Assembly (NCBI GenBank): GCA_900315245.1
Contig: OMYJ01000002.1
Span: 242,552-306,551, forward strand
Reading direction: 5' to 3'
Origin: an uncultured Bacteroidales bacterium
Lineage (GTDB): Bacteria; Bacteroidota; Bacteroidia; Bacteroidales; WCHB1-69
DNA: 64,000 bases
Shown piece after piece: positions 35,039 to 44,008 of this stretch. How positions within the stretch are numbered: position 1 is the stretch's first letter; each line of letters starts with the position of its first letter. Below the pieces are notes generated by a model. It saw only the letters and a list, made by a program, of their open reading frames with translations. It ran no database searches and had not been told where the DNA came from. A program made the translations under genes and the position numbers.

Positions 35039-37168
35039 ATGAATTTCAGAATCAAATTTGTAATCCTAATCCTCTGTACTCTCCCCTTTTTCGGCATTTC
35101 ACAGGAAATGCTCACTGGTATCGCGCAGAACACCGCTATCGTGAAGGCGGCGAAGAAAGGCCTCCCTACTCGATCCGCCACAGCTTTGAAACTTCCTTTT
35201 GTGGATGATTTCTCCAACTATACAGGATACCCGAATCCCAGCAAGTGGTTTGACCGACAGGGATATGTCAACCGAGGGTTTGCCGTTTATCCCCCAACCA
35301 TTGGTGTTGTCACGTTAGATGCTCTCAACGAGTACGGTCAAGTGTATGCCCATGCATCCCGAAACACATTCCCTGCTGACACATTGACCTCCAACCTTAT
35401 ACGGTTGGACAGCAATTTCACCTTGAACCGTCGGATGCAAGTTGGGGACTCCCTTTACCTGAGCTTCTACTACCAACCGGGCGGTGGCAGCCAGAACGCG
35501 GATGCCGGTGGCTGGGAGATTGTGGGTGACACCCCCGAACATTCCGACAAGTTAGTGCTGGAATTCGGCTATGCGACGGGGAACATCGTCTTTGCCGGTT
35601 TCAGCTACGGGGAATATGTCATTGAGGAGGGACAGTACTATTCGGCCGGCGACTCCGTTGAAAATCCTTTCTTTCCTGGCACCTACTACGTTTTTGAGAG
35701 CGATGCATACTCCGGACAAACCATCCTCATACCCGCAGACTCACTTTTCGAAGAGGAATTCGTTTGGAATGAGGTCTGGTCCACTTTCGGCTGCAACATG
35801 CGCGACTGGATTGTCGAAAACCCTCTTCAATATTTCAAACAAGTAATGATTCCTATCACGGATGAGCAGTATTTCCGCGACAACTTCCAGTTCCGCTTCC
35901 GCAACTATGCCAGTCTGGACCAAGATGCCTGGACTAGTAGTAACATCGTGGGATGGAGCAGCAATTGTGACCAATGGAATATCGACTATATCCGGTTGGG
36001 GCTTAACCGCACGCAAAACGATCTGTATCCGAATGATGTGGCCTTTGTCAGCCCTTCCATCTCTTCGTTGACGGAGTACCAATCCATGCCTTGGAATCAG
36101 TTCCGAGCTTCTGACATGATCACCCAGTTCCACAATGACTTGAGCAATCTGTCGAACTCCACTAAGAACACCTATTTCACGTTCAGCATTGTGAAAAACC
36201 ATCAACAGACCATCTATATTTCCCCGTTGAACAATGAAAACGCCACACCATACTATCCCAACGGCTTGCACACATACGTAAACCACGCCGCACCCTCCTT
36301 GCCGATAGAATACGTCTATGACAACGCTGACAGCGCCGTGTTCACCATCACGCACGTGTTCGGAATGGCGGGCGGCAACGATGTCTGCATGAGCAACGAC
36401 ACTTCTGTGTTTGAGCAAAAGTTCTACAACTACTATGCTTACGATGACGGCACAGCAGAGGCTGGCTACTGCCTGCTCTCCGACATGGCCGTTCCGCATT
36501 CATATTTAGCCGTGAAGTTCACTCTTGCCGAACCCGACACCTTGCAGGCCGTGCGATTCTGGTTCAACCATGCTCACAATGACGAGAATGTCGCTCCTTT
36601 CACCTTGATGGTTTGGGATGACAACAACGGGCTCCCGGGGAATGTGCTTTATGAGCTTCCGGCACAACTTCCAGATTTTGAAGACAATTATCTGGATTTT
36701 GTCTCGTATTATCTGGATGAGCCTTTACCTGTTTCCGGCACTTTCTACGTGGGTTTCTACCAGAATCACGACATACAGCTCAACATCGGCTTCGACCAAA
36801 ACAACGATGCACGCGGGAAGTTCTTCTACAAGACCGCCGCTGACTGGTACGAATCCTTCTACAAAGGCGCACCTATGATCCGCCCTGTAGTCGGCAAATC
36901 CTTTGACCATTCTTCTGTCAAACCTTATAACAACCTGACAGACATCAAGATTTACCCGAATCCCACACACGACAGATTGTATATTGAAACAGAAACTGAC
37001 GTGGAAGAATTTCACTACCAAATATTAAACGTCTATGGACAATGTTTGGAAGCGGGTCAGTTACAAGGCAAAGAACTGTCTTTGGCCCCATACGCCAACG
37101 GAATATATTTCGTGAAACTTTTTTCCAACGACCAATCCGTTAAAACCGAAAAAATAATCAAGCACTAA
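35039..37168 (+). CDS. Secreted protein with a type IX secretion (type A) sorting domain
   Basis: The 709-residue product has a signal peptide (FVILILCTLPFFGISQ) and a long beta-rich body without a family I recognise. It ends with the type A sorting domain IKIYPNPTHDRLYIETET, then LNVYGQCLEAGQL and NGIYFVKLFSNDQ. Such proteins cross the outer membrane through the type IX system and are often attached to the surface. The body includes several acidic Asn/Asp-rich loops and repeated modules near residues 390-600 that look like jelly-roll domains. The stop codon is followed by the exonuclease gene after one base. Confidence 0.85.
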   Translation: MNFRIKFVILILCTLPFFGISQEMLTGIAQNTAIVKAAKKGLPTRSATALKLPFVDDFSNYTGYPNPSKWFDRQGYVNRGFAVYPPTIGVVTLDALNEYGQVYAHASRNTFPADTLTSNLIRLDSNFTLNRRMQVGDSLYLSFYYQPGGGSQNADAGGWEIVGDTPEHSDKLVLEFGYATGNIVFAGFSYGEYVIEEGQYYSAGDSVENPFFPGTYYVFESDAYSGQTILIPADSLFEEEFVWNEVWSTFGCNMRDWIVENPLQYFKQVMIPITDEQYFRDNFQFRFRNYASLDQDAWTSSNIVGWSSNCDQWNIDYIRLGLNRTQNDLYPNDVAFVSPSISSLTEYQSMPWNQFRASDMITQFHNDLSNLSNSTKNTYFTFSIVKNHQQTIYISPLNNENATPYYPNGLHTYVNHAAPSLPIEYVYDNADSAVFTITHVFGMAGGNDVCMSNDTSVFEQKFYNYYAYDDGTAEAGYCLLSDMAVPHSYLAVKFTLAEPDTLQAVRFWFNHAHNDENVAPFTLMVWDDNNGLPGNVLYELPAQLPDFEDNYLDFVSYYLDEPLPVSGTFYVGFYQNHDIQLNIGFDQNNDARGKFFYKTAADWYESFYKGAPMIRPVVGKSFDHSSVKPYNNLTDIKIYPNPTHDRLYIETETDVEEFHYQILNVYGQCLEAGQLQGKELSLAPYANGIYFVKLFSNDQSVKTEKIIKH

Positions 37169-37169
37169 T

Positions 37170-37994
37170 ATGAAATTCAATTTAAGCAGACCTTTGGTCT
37201 TTTTTGATTTGGAGACCACCGGCTTGAACGTCGGAAAAGATAAAATCGTGGAAATCTCAATGTTGAAAGTGATGCCTGACGGCGAGGAAATCAGCCGCAC
37301 GGAACTCATCAACCCCGGAATCCCGATTCCTGAGGAGTGCTCCTCCATTCATGGAATCACAGACGAGGATGTACAGGACAAGCCCACGTTTGCCCAACTC
37401 GCTGACGACCTGATGGCTTTCATCGGGGACGCAGATTTGGCCGGTTTCAACTCCAACAAATTCGATGTGCCCTTGTTGGTGGAGGAATTCCTCCGCTGCG
37501 GAAAACGTTTTGACTTGAGAAACCGTTACCTCATCGATGTGCAGAACATCTTCCACAAAATGGAGCCCCGTAACCTTGTGGCCGCTTACAAGTTTTACTG
37601 CAACGGCGATTTGACGAATGCCCACCAGGCCTCCGCCGACACCCGTGCCACATACGAGGTGTTGAAAGCACAATTGGAGAAATATGATGGCGTGGAATAC
37701 ACGGACCGCCAGACCAAACGCACCTACGTGCCGGTTGTCAACGATGTGAAAGCCTTAAGCGCATTCACCTCAGAACGCCCGACGGTCGATCTTGCCGGAC
37801 ATATTGTGATGGACGCGCAGCAACGTCCCGTTTTCAATTTCGGGAAACACAAATCCAAGCCCGTAAGCGAAGTGTTCAAAGTGGAACCCGCCTACTACGA
37901 CTGGATGATGAAAGCGGATTTCCCTCTCTATACGAAGGAAATCATCACGCAAATCTATCACGAAGTTTCCTTAGAGAAGAAGTTCGCTAAATAG
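37170..37994 (+). CDS. DEDDh 3'-5' exonuclease (DnaQ-like)
   Basis: The 274-residue protein has the exonuclease motifs LVFFDLETTGL (Exo I), LAGFNSNKFDVPLLVEEF (Exo II) and AHQASADTRATYEVL (Exo III with His). A C-terminal segment, FNFGKHKSKPVSEVF followed by YYDWMMKADFP, matches the small domain found after DnaQ-type exonucleases such as ExoX. It acts on DNA or RNA 3' ends. It is not the Pol III epsilon subunit by length or context. It starts one base after the preceding stop codon. Confidence 0.9.
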   Translation: MKFNLSRPLVFFDLETTGLNVGKDKIVEISMLKVMPDGEEISRTELINPGIPIPEECSSIHGITDEDVQDKPTFAQLADDLMAFIGDADLAGFNSNKFDVPLLVEEFLRCGKRFDLRNRYLIDVQNIFHKMEPRNLVAAYKFYCNGDLTNAHQASADTRATYEVLKAQLEKYDGVEYTDRQTKRTYVPVVNDVKALSAFTSERPTVDLAGHIVMDAQQRPVFNFGKHKSKPVSEVFKVEPAYYDWMMKADFPLYTKEIITQIYHEVSLEKKFAK

Positions 37995-37997
37995 CGT

Positions 37998-39095
37998 TTA
38001 TACGAACTCCTTGCCAAAATCCACCTGTATGTCCGTGACATATTGGCGGATTTGTTGTTCCTCGGATTTTTTGCAGATAAGCAGAACATTGTCGTTTTCT
38101 GCCACGATGTAGTCATCAAGTCCTTGAATGACCACCACCTTGTTGCGTTTTGGAATATGGACAATGCATTTGCCTGTATCATATAATTTGACATGATTGC
38201 CAGACACTACATTCTGTTTGTCATCTTTTTTCCTCAAATCGTAGAGGGAGCTCCAAGTACCTAAGTCGGACCAGCCGAAATTAGCGGCATAAACCTTTAC
38301 GTTGTCCGCTTTTTCCATGATGCCGTAGTCAATAGATATCTTTCTGCAAACCTGATAGATACGATTAATGAAATCCTGTTCTTCAGGGGTATTGTACAAT
38401 CCTTCGCCTTGCTTGAAGAGGCTGTTGATATCGGGAAGATAAGTCTCAAAAGCTTTGTCAATGGCTTCGAGGGACCACATAAAGATACCGGCATTCCAGA
38501 GAAATTCGCCGCTGTCAAGGAAGTTCTTGGCCATTTCAAGTTCGGGTTTCTCGGTGAATGTTTTTACGGCATATACAGAGGAATTGCCAGCAAGTGGCTC
38601 GTCTTCATCATATTGGATATAGCCGTATCCCGTATTGGGAGTTGTTGGCTGGATGCCGATGGTGAGCAGGCAAGGCGATTGTGCCGTAATGTCCAAGCCT
38701 CTTTTGATCACATCAACGAACACATCTTCTTTTTCGATATAATGGTCAGACGGAGCCACCACGATTACGGCATGCGGGTTCTTGGCTTTGATTTTATAAT
38801 TGGCGTATGCAATACAAGGGGCCGTGTTTCTGCGGAAAGGCTCAAGTATAATTTGCTCCTCGGAGATGTCGGGAAACTGCTCCCGAGTAAGATCATGATA
38901 GGTTTTGTTGGTGACAATGTAGATGTTCTCCTTGGGGCAAACTTTTGCAAAACGGTCAAAAGTTTTCTGGATCAACGTTCTGCCTTCGCCCAAGAGATCC
39001 ATAAATTGTTTTGGTGTAGAGGAGTTGCTCATGGGCCAAATACGTGCGCCCACGCCACCGGCCATAATGACACAGTAATAGTTGCTGTTCAGCAT
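37998..39095 (-). CDS. manC: Mannose-1-phosphate guanylyltransferase
   Basis: The 365-residue protein shows the GDP-mannose pyrophosphorylase signature VIMAGGVGARIWPMSNSSTPKQF at the N-terminus, VVAPSDHYI in the middle, FTEKPELEMAKNF and LWNAGIFMW. It lacks the C-terminal phosphomannose isomerase domain of the bifunctional form. It makes GDP-mannose for the glycans encoded elsewhere in the window. It converges with the exonuclease gene, three bases apart, and no promoter word was assigned. Confidence 0.93.
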   Translation of the reverse strand: MLNSNYYCVIMAGGVGARIWPMSNSSTPKQFMDLLGEGRTLIQKTFDRFAKVCPKENIYIVTNKTYHDLTREQFPDISEEQIILEPFRRNTAPCIAYANYKIKAKNPHAVIVVAPSDHYIEKEDVFVDVIKRGLDITAQSPCLLTIGIQPTTPNTGYGYIQYDEDEPLAGNSSVYAVKTFTEKPELEMAKNFLDSGEFLWNAGIFMWSLEAIDKAFETYLPDINSLFKQGEGLYNTPEEQDFINRIYQVCRKISIDYGIMEKADNVKVYAANFGWSDLGTWSSLYDLRKKDDKQNVVSGNHVKLYDTGKCIVHIPKRNKVVVIQGLDDYIVAENDNVLLICKKSEEQQIRQYVTDIQVDFGKEFV

Positions 39096-39134
39096 GTATG
39101 TTTTTTGTTTTTGAATTATAATTATGATAAACGT

Positions 39135-39222
39135 TCCGTAGAGACGATAAATACATCATCTCTACGGACGTAATGTAATAATTTTTCCGTTCTGTAGAGA
39201 CGCGCCATGGCACGTCTCTACA
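39135..39222. repeat. Pair of REP-like palindromes (GTAGAGAC type)
   Basis: Hairpin one (39135-39168) pairs TCCGTAGAGA with TCTCTACGGA. Hairpin two (39193-39222) pairs TGTAGAGACG with CGTCTCTACA across CGCCATGGCA. The common GTAGAGAC arm is a known kind of dispersed repeat in Bacteroidota and cyanobacteria. The pair lies between pgk and manC, and the second could also act as a terminator for pgk. Confidence 0.85.
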
Positions 39223-39233
39223 ACGGTGACGGA

Positions 39234-40427
39234 TTAATTTTCGTTCAGTGCTTTGACACCCGGCAACTCCTTGCCCTCCAGATATTCCAACATGGCGCCG
39301 CCGCCAGTGCTGATGTAGGAGATGTAGTTGCCGAGGTCGTACTTGTTGACTGCCGCGATGGAGTCGCCGCCGCCCACGATGGAGTACGCGCCCGCCAATG
39401 TGGTGGCTGCCACGCTCAACGCCACGGCACGGGTGCCTTCGCTGAACTTCTCCAACTCGAACACGCCCACGGGACCGTTCCACAGAATCGTCTTGGAATC
39501 CTTGATGACCTTCGCGATGTTCACGCGGCTCTTCGGACCGATGTCCAAAGCCTCCCAGTTGTCGGGGATGTTGTTGTCTTCGGTCACCAAGATGTTGGCG
39601 TCGTTGCTGAACTTGTCGGCGCAGACGCTATCGACACGGCAGACGAAATTCACGCCGGAGGCCTTCACCTGGTCGAGGATTTCCTGCGCAACGGGCAGCA
39701 TATCAGGCTCGTACAGCGAGTTGCCGATGGTGAAGCCCATAGCCTTCAGGAAAGTGTAGCTCAGACCGCCGCCCACCACGAGGTTATCGACCTTGGGGAT
39801 GAGGTTCTTGAGGATGTTGATTTTCGTGGAGACCTTCGAGCCACCGATGATGGCCGTGAAGGGGCGCTCCTGACCGTTGAGGGTCTTTTCGAGGTTCATC
39901 ACCTCGTTGTAGAGCAGATAGCCGGCGAAGGCTTTGCCCGGGAAGCAGCGGGCCACGGTGGCGGTGGAGGCGTGTTCGCGGTGCGCGGTGCCGAAAGCGT
40001 CGTTCACATAGACATCGCCCAAGCGTGCCAGCGCCTTGGCGAAATCGACATCGCCCTTCTCCTCTTCCTTGTGGAAGCGCAGGTTCTCCATCAGCACGAT
40101 GCTGCCGGGTTTGAGGTTCTTGCAAAGGGTCTCGGCCTCGGCAGTCAACACGTCGCCGCCGAAAACAACCTCTTTGCCGAGTATTTCGGACACCGTCTTC
40201 ACGATGTGGCGCAAGGAGAACTCGTCCTTCGTCTCGCCTTTCGGACGGCCGAGGTGGGAGAGCAAAATGGCTGAACCACCGTCGTTTAAAATCTTGCCGA
40301 TGGTCTCTTTCGTGCGCACGATGCGGGTGACATCGGTCACGTTGAATTGTTCGTCCAACGGCACGTTGTAGTCAACACGGATCAGGGCTCTTTCGCCGCT
40401 GAAATTATGTTCTTGAATGGATTTCAT
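39234..40427 (-). CDS. pgk: Phosphoglycerate kinase
   Basis: The 397-residue protein is full length. It has ALIRVDYNVPLDEQFNVTDVTR near the start, LLSHLGRPKG, the hinge region AIIGGSKVSTKINIL and the C-terminal nucleotide loop YSIVGGGDSIAAVNKYDL. It makes ATP and 3-phosphoglycerate in glycolysis. It is followed on the minus strand by the palindrome pair and manC. Confidence 0.97.
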   Translation of the reverse strand: MKSIQEHNFSGERALIRVDYNVPLDEQFNVTDVTRIVRTKETIGKILNDGGSAILLSHLGRPKGETKDEFSLRHIVKTVSEILGKEVVFGGDVLTAEAETLCKNLKPGSIVLMENLRFHKEEEKGDVDFAKALARLGDVYVNDAFGTAHREHASTATVARCFPGKAFAGYLLYNEVMNLEKTLNGQERPFTAIIGGSKVSTKINILKNLIPKVDNLVVGGGLSYTFLKAMGFTIGNSLYEPDMLPVAQEILDQVKASGVNFVCRVDSVCADKFSNDANILVTEDNNIPDNWEALDIGPKSRVNIAKVIKDSKTILWNGPVGVFELEKFSEGTRAVALSVAATTLAGAYSIVGGGDSIAAVNKYDLGNYISYISTGGGAMLEYLEGKELPGVKALNEN

Positions 40428-40461
40428 AATGTTTGGTATTTTAAGTGAGAAAATAATTCAT

Positions 40462-40500
40462 CGTTTTTTATCGTCTCATCGCCTCATCGCTTCATCGTCA
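40462..40500. repeat. Short TCTCATCG repeat touching the thyA stop codon
   Basis: Five units related to TCTCATCG and TTCATCG, the same word as at 2498-2606. The last unit provides the TCA that is the thyA stop on the minus strand (40498-40500). Confidence 0.75.
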
Positions 40501-41292
40501 AACCGCCACTTCCGCTTTGATATGCGGATGCGGGTCGTAGTTCTCTAACGTAAAATCCTCGTATTGGAAGTCAAAAATGCTCTTGACATCGGGGTTGATG
40601 CGCATCTGCGGCAGCGGGCGCGGGTCACGAGAGAGCTGTAACTTGGCCTGTTCCACGTGGTTGGAGTAGATGTGCGCGTCGCCGAAGGTGTGTACGAAAT
40701 CTTTGGCCTTCAGCCCGCAAACCTGCGCTACCATCATCGTCAACAGGGCGTAGGAGGCGATGTTGAAGGGCACGCCGAGGAAAACGTCCGCGCTGCGCTG
40801 GTAGAGCTGGCACGAGAGCTGTCCGTCGTTGGCGTAGAACTGGAACATCGTGTGGCACGGCGGCAGCGCCATCTGATCGACATCCGCCGGATTCCATGCG
40901 CTCACGATGAGCCGCCGCGAGTCGGGATTGCGCTTGAGCTGCTCGATCAGATTGGTGATCTGGTCGATGACACGGCCGTCGGGGGCTTCCCAGGAGCGCC
41001 ACTGCTTTCCATAGACCGGACCGAGGTCGCCGTGCTCGTCAGCCCACTCGTCCCAAATCGTCACATTGTGGTCGTGCAAATACTGGATGTTCGTGTCGCC
41101 ACGCAGGAACCACAGCAGCTCATAAATGATGGAGCGCAGATGCAACTTCTTGGTCGTCAGTAAGGGAAAGCCCTTCTGCAGGTCAAACCGCATCTGATAG
41201 CCGAAAATGCTGTAAGTGCCTGTACCTGTTCGGTCGGCTTTGTAGTGACCCTCGTCGAGGATCGTGCGCATCAGATCTAAGTACTGCTTCAT
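40498..41292 (-). CDS. thyA: Thymidylate synthase
   Basis: The 264-residue protein matches ThyA in length. The catalytic cysteine region is [20 protein letters not shown] and the folate/nucleotide site is [20 protein letters not shown]. It methylates dUMP to dTMP using methylenetetrahydrofolate. No dihydrofolate reductase gene follows it here. A repeat sits at each end of the gene. Confidence 0.98.
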   Translation of the reverse strand: MKQYLDLMRTILDEGHYKADRTGTGTYSIFGYQMRFDLQKGFPLLTTKKLHLRSIIYELLWFLRGDTNIQYLHDHNVTIWDEWADEHGDLGPVYGKQWRSWEAPDGRVIDQITNLIEQLKRNPDSRRLIVSAWNPADVDQMALPPCHTMFQFYANDGQLSCQLYQRSADVFLGVPFNIASYALLTMMVAQVCGLKAKDFVHTFGDAHIYSNHVEQAKLQLSRDPRPLPQMRINPDVKSIFDFQYEDFTLENYDPHPHIKAEVAV

Positions 41293-41330
41293 TTTGTAGT
41301 TAGTAGTTAGCTGTTAGCAGTTAGCAGTTA
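41293..41330. repeat. Short TTAGCAG repeat between thyA and mrp
   Basis: Units of AGTTAGCAGTTAGC lie between the genes, and the last TTA is the mrp stop codon (41328-41330) on the minus strand. A matching repeat of ACTAACTGCTA is found at 43966-44008. Confidence 0.75.
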
Positions 41331-42155
41331 AGCGGGGACTTCCAAGCTCTCCAGTACATCGAGCACATTCTCCAAACGGGTCTCCTTGACCTTCTCGATC
41401 TGGCCTTTGTCGCAGAGGGTGGCCATTTCGGGATCGATGGGAAGTCTATCCAACAGTTTGATGTTGAACTCTTTGGCGACTTCTTCGGCATTGCTCTTAC
41501 CGAACACGGAAATCTTCTCGCCGCACTTCGGGCAGGTGATGTAGCTGTAGTTCTCGATGAGACCGAGGATAGGAATGTTCATCATGCCAGCCATATTCAC
41601 GGCCTTGCTCACGATGAGGGAGACCAGCTCCTGCGGGGAGGTGATCATCAGGATACCGTCGAGGGTGATGGTCTGGAAGACGGTCAACGGCACGTCTCCG
41701 GTTCCGGGAGGCATGTCAATCAGCAGGAAGTCAATGTGTTCCCAGATCACTTCGGTCCAGAACTGCTTCACCATGCCGGCGACCAGCGGACCGCGCCACA
41801 GCACGGGCGACTTCTCGTCGGCAATCAGCAAGTTGCTGGAAATCACCTCAATGCCGGTTTCGGTAACGGCGGGATAGACGCCTTGCTCGCTGCCGCGCAC
41901 CATATCGTGGAGGTTGAACATTTTCGGGATGGATGGACCGGTGACGTCTGCGTCGAGGATGCCCACGCGGTAACCCTTGCGGCGCAACGCCACGGCTAAC
42001 AACGAGGTGACGGAGCTCTTGCCCACGCCGCCTTTGCCGCTCACCACGCCGATGACTTTCTTAATATCGCTCAATGCATTCGGTTTCTCGTGCAAATCTC
42101 TGCTTCCGCAGTCTTTCTGGCTGCATTCCTGACAATTGTGATTACATTCGCTCAT
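41328..42155 (-). CDS. mrp: Mrp/NBP35-type iron-sulfur cluster carrier ATPase
   Basis: The 275-residue protein has the deviant Walker A GVVSGKGGVGKSSVTSL at about residue 37, the switch region LLIDMPPGTGDVP and the C-terminal ITCPKCGEKI pair of cysteines that holds a bridging 4Fe-4S cluster. An extra N-terminal Cys-rich head (CNHNCQECSQKDC) resembles NBP35-type proteins. Such carriers deliver Fe-S clusters to target proteins. This form, shorter than classic Mrp, is typical of anaerobes. The promoter word is at 42181-42188. Confidence 0.92.
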   Translation of the reverse strand: MSECNHNCQECSQKDCGSRDLHEKPNALSDIKKVIGVVSGKGGVGKSSVTSLLAVALRRKGYRVGILDADVTGPSIPKMFNLHDMVRGSEQGVYPAVTETGIEVISSNLLIADEKSPVLWRGPLVAGMVKQFWTEVIWEHIDFLLIDMPPGTGDVPLTVFQTITLDGILMITSPQELVSLIVSKAVNMAGMMNIPILGLIENYSYITCPKCGEKISVFGKSNAEEVAKEFNIKLLDRLPIDPEMATLCDKGQIEKVKETRLENVLDVLESLEVPA

Positions 42156-42180
42156 ATTCTATCTTTCTTTTTAGGAGGTG

Positions 42181-42188
42181 CAAAGATA
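42181..42188 (-). promoter_or_regulatory. Putative -7 promoter word for mrp
   Basis: The minus strand reads TATCTTTG 26 bases before the mrp start. Confidence 0.6.
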
Positions 42189-42268
42189 CGATTTTTTTGG
42201 ACGTGAGACGTAGGACGTAAGACGTGGGAAAACGGGAATCGGACCAAAATACAGCCAACAACCAACAG

Positions 42269-42724
42269 CTAACACCCAATCGCCGCCAGCAACCCCTCGC
42301 AGCCCTCCTGCACGTCGTCCCAGGTGGCTTGGAAGTCGCCGGTGTACCAAGGGTCGGCCACGTCGCGAGGGTGGTCGGTATAATCCATCAGCAGCGAGAT
42401 TTTGCCATCAACATCTTGCCCGACAATGCGTTGGATGTTCCGCCGGTTGTTCTGGTCCATGATGATGATGTAATCGTAATGGGCGTAGTCGGCGCGGGTC
42501 ATCTGGCGGGCGGTCTTGCCGTCGCAGGAGATGCCGTGCGCCGCCAGCATCCTGCGGGCCGGCGGATAGACGGGGTTGCCGATCTCCTCGCGGCTCGTCG
42601 CGGCGGAGGCGATCTCGAACTGCGCGGAGAGCCCTCGCTCCGCCACCTTCTGCTTCATCACGAACTCGGCCATGGGACTGCGACAGATATTGCCGTGACA
42701 CACAAAAAGAATCCGGGTCTTCAT
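42269..42724 (-). CDS. Low-molecular-weight protein tyrosine phosphatase
   Basis: From the ATG at 42724 the product is 151 residues. It starts MKTRILFVCHGNICRSPMAE, which carries the C-x5-R-S catalytic loop at residues 9-16, and has the acid loop TDHPRDVADPWYTGDF near residue 120. In glycan-making bacteria such phosphatases often act on tyrosine kinases of capsule export, but no such kinase is in the window. The longer start at 42757 is unlikely because the promoter word at 42747-42754 lies within it. Confidence 0.93.
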   Translation of the reverse strand: MKTRILFVCHGNICRSPMAEFVMKQKVAERGLSAQFEIASAATSREEIGNPVYPPARRMLAAHGISCDGKTARQMTRADYAHYDYIIIMDQNNRRNIQRIVGQDVDGKISLLMDYTDHPRDVADPWYTGDFQATWDDVQEGCEGLLAAIGC

Positions 42725-42746
42725 CACTACTATATAATTCAAAAGG

Positions 42747-42754
42747 CAAAAATA
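42747..42754 (-). promoter_or_regulatory. Putative -7 promoter word for the tyrosine phosphatase
   Basis: The minus strand reads TATTTTTG 23 bases before the ATG at 42724. Confidence 0.6.
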
Positions 42755-42769
42755 CAAAAAAACGACACA

Positions 42770-43858
42770 TTACCGTATCAGCGTCACGGTTCCCCTTGCG
42801 GTTCGCTCTTTTCCCCCTCGCGGCTTGTAGCACACGAGAACCACATACACGCCTTCCGGACAGTGGTTTCCGTCCCAGCCGTGTGTCAAGTCTTCTGTGC
42901 GGAATATCAGATTGCCCCATCGGTTGTAAATCATCATCCGGTAGTACTCGATTTCGCCAGGGTCGCTGAAGACGGGCCGGAACTCCGAATTGAGCTGGTT
43001 GCCGCCGGGCGTGAAGGCGTTGGGAAGGTAGAGCCGGACCGAAGTGAGCGTGTCCGGCATCGGCGTGACAGGCGGCTCTACTGTGCCGGGGTCGGGGTCA
43101 GGGTCAGGGTCGGGATCGGGATCAGGATCGGGGTCGGGGTCGGGATTCACGGGAGCTCCGTCAAAGAGCACGCTGTCGATAAAAAAACGATAATCAATCG
43201 CTTGTGGGGAAAAGCCATGATTTTGAAGCGGCCATTTCGGGTATTGCAAAAGCGAGTCGTTGAAGAAGGCCACAAAATAGGGCGAGGTCATGTTCTCGAA
43301 CCCCGTCACGGTGAAGCGTTCCCACACGAGCCGGGCGGCGGTAAGCTCCACAGTATCGACCCCTACGAAACTCCCCTTCCAATCGTTGGTGTCGGCGATA
43401 TAACCCACGGCAAGCCTTCGCCGCAGACTGTCACCCAAATAGTTGGAACCATAGATTCCGTAGGAAAAAATGCTGAAACTGACGCTTGTCGGCGGAGACT
43501 CTAATTCCGGGCTGATCAGTATAATCGTATAACCGCTTGGTATAGGAGTTCCGGGCGGTCCCACATATCTGGATCCGACGCAGGCGCTGTTTCCGGGCGG
43601 GTCGTCGGGGAACAGGTGGTTCTGCGTGCCGGCAATCCCCCCTCCATGGTCATCGAAATTCTCGCGCCAGCAGTGGTCTTCCCCAATAAGGGCCGGAGTC
43701 TGAATGAAGACCCCCCATGTATGGCTGTCAAAGTCCTCGTAATACGGCAACACTTTCGGCGAACAATCCTGCGCGAAAGCGGGTAACCGTAAACCGAGAA
43801 TAAGGATTGCCAAACTTGTAAGTGTATGTAAAAACACTGATACAGAGTACTTTAGATC
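42770..43858 (-). CDS. Secreted protein with a CHU_C / type B type IX sorting domain
   Basis: From the ATG at 43858 the product is 362 residues, with a signal peptide ending RLPAFAQ and a beta-rich domain. A linker of alternating Asp and Pro follows at about residues 230-250, and then the CHU_C domain: LYLPNAFTPGGNQLNSEFRP, then MMIYNRWGNLIFRTEDL and GWDGNHCPEGVYVVLVCYK. This C-terminal domain directs proteins to the type IX system as the type B signal. The body (residues 30-225) has no family I recognise but resembles a jelly-roll with a MAM-like pattern. The ATG at 43882 is less likely because it precedes a clean signal peptide by eight polar residues. Confidence 0.85.
   Translation of the reverse strand, partial: DLKYSVSVFLHTLTSLAILILGLRLPAFAQDCSPKVLPYYEDFDSHTWGVFIQTPALIGEDHCWRENFDDHGGGIAGTQNHLFPDDPPGNSACVGSRYVGPPGTPIPSGYTIILISPELESPPTSVSFSIFSYGIYGSNYLGDSLRRRLAVGYIADTNDWKGSFVGVDTVELTAARLVWERFTVTGFENMTSPYFVAFFNDSLLQYPKWPLQNHGFSPQAIDYRFFIDSVLFDGAPVNPDPDPDPDPDPDPDPDPDPGTVEPPVTPMPDTLTSVRLYLPNAFTPGGNQLNSEFRPVFSDPGEIEYYRMMIYNRWGNLIFRTEDLTHGWDGNHCPEGVYVVLVCYKPRGGKERTARGTVTLIR
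43081..43150. repeat. Repeat coding for an Asp-Pro linker
   Basis: Twelve-base units related to GGGTCGGGATCA code on the minus strand for alternating Asp and Pro between the body and the CHU_C domain. Such tracts change length easily by slipped replication. Confidence 0.85.
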
Positions 43859-43965
43859 CATTATTTTTGTACCAAAATGCATAAAACGTTCTCTTTCGCC
43901 CTTCTTTGTCGCACGAAGCCCTCATTTTGTTACAATGGCGCTGAAATTTTTCCTAAAAGCCTCTC

Positions 43966-44008
43966 CTATTACTAACTACTAACTACTAACTGCTAACTGC
44001 TAACTCTT
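43966..44008. repeat. Short ACTAACTGCTA repeat overlapping a stop codon
   Basis: Units of TACTAACTACTAAC and CTGCTAACTG follow one another. The CTA at 43993-43995 is the stop codon of the symporter gene on the minus strand. Confidence 0.75.
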
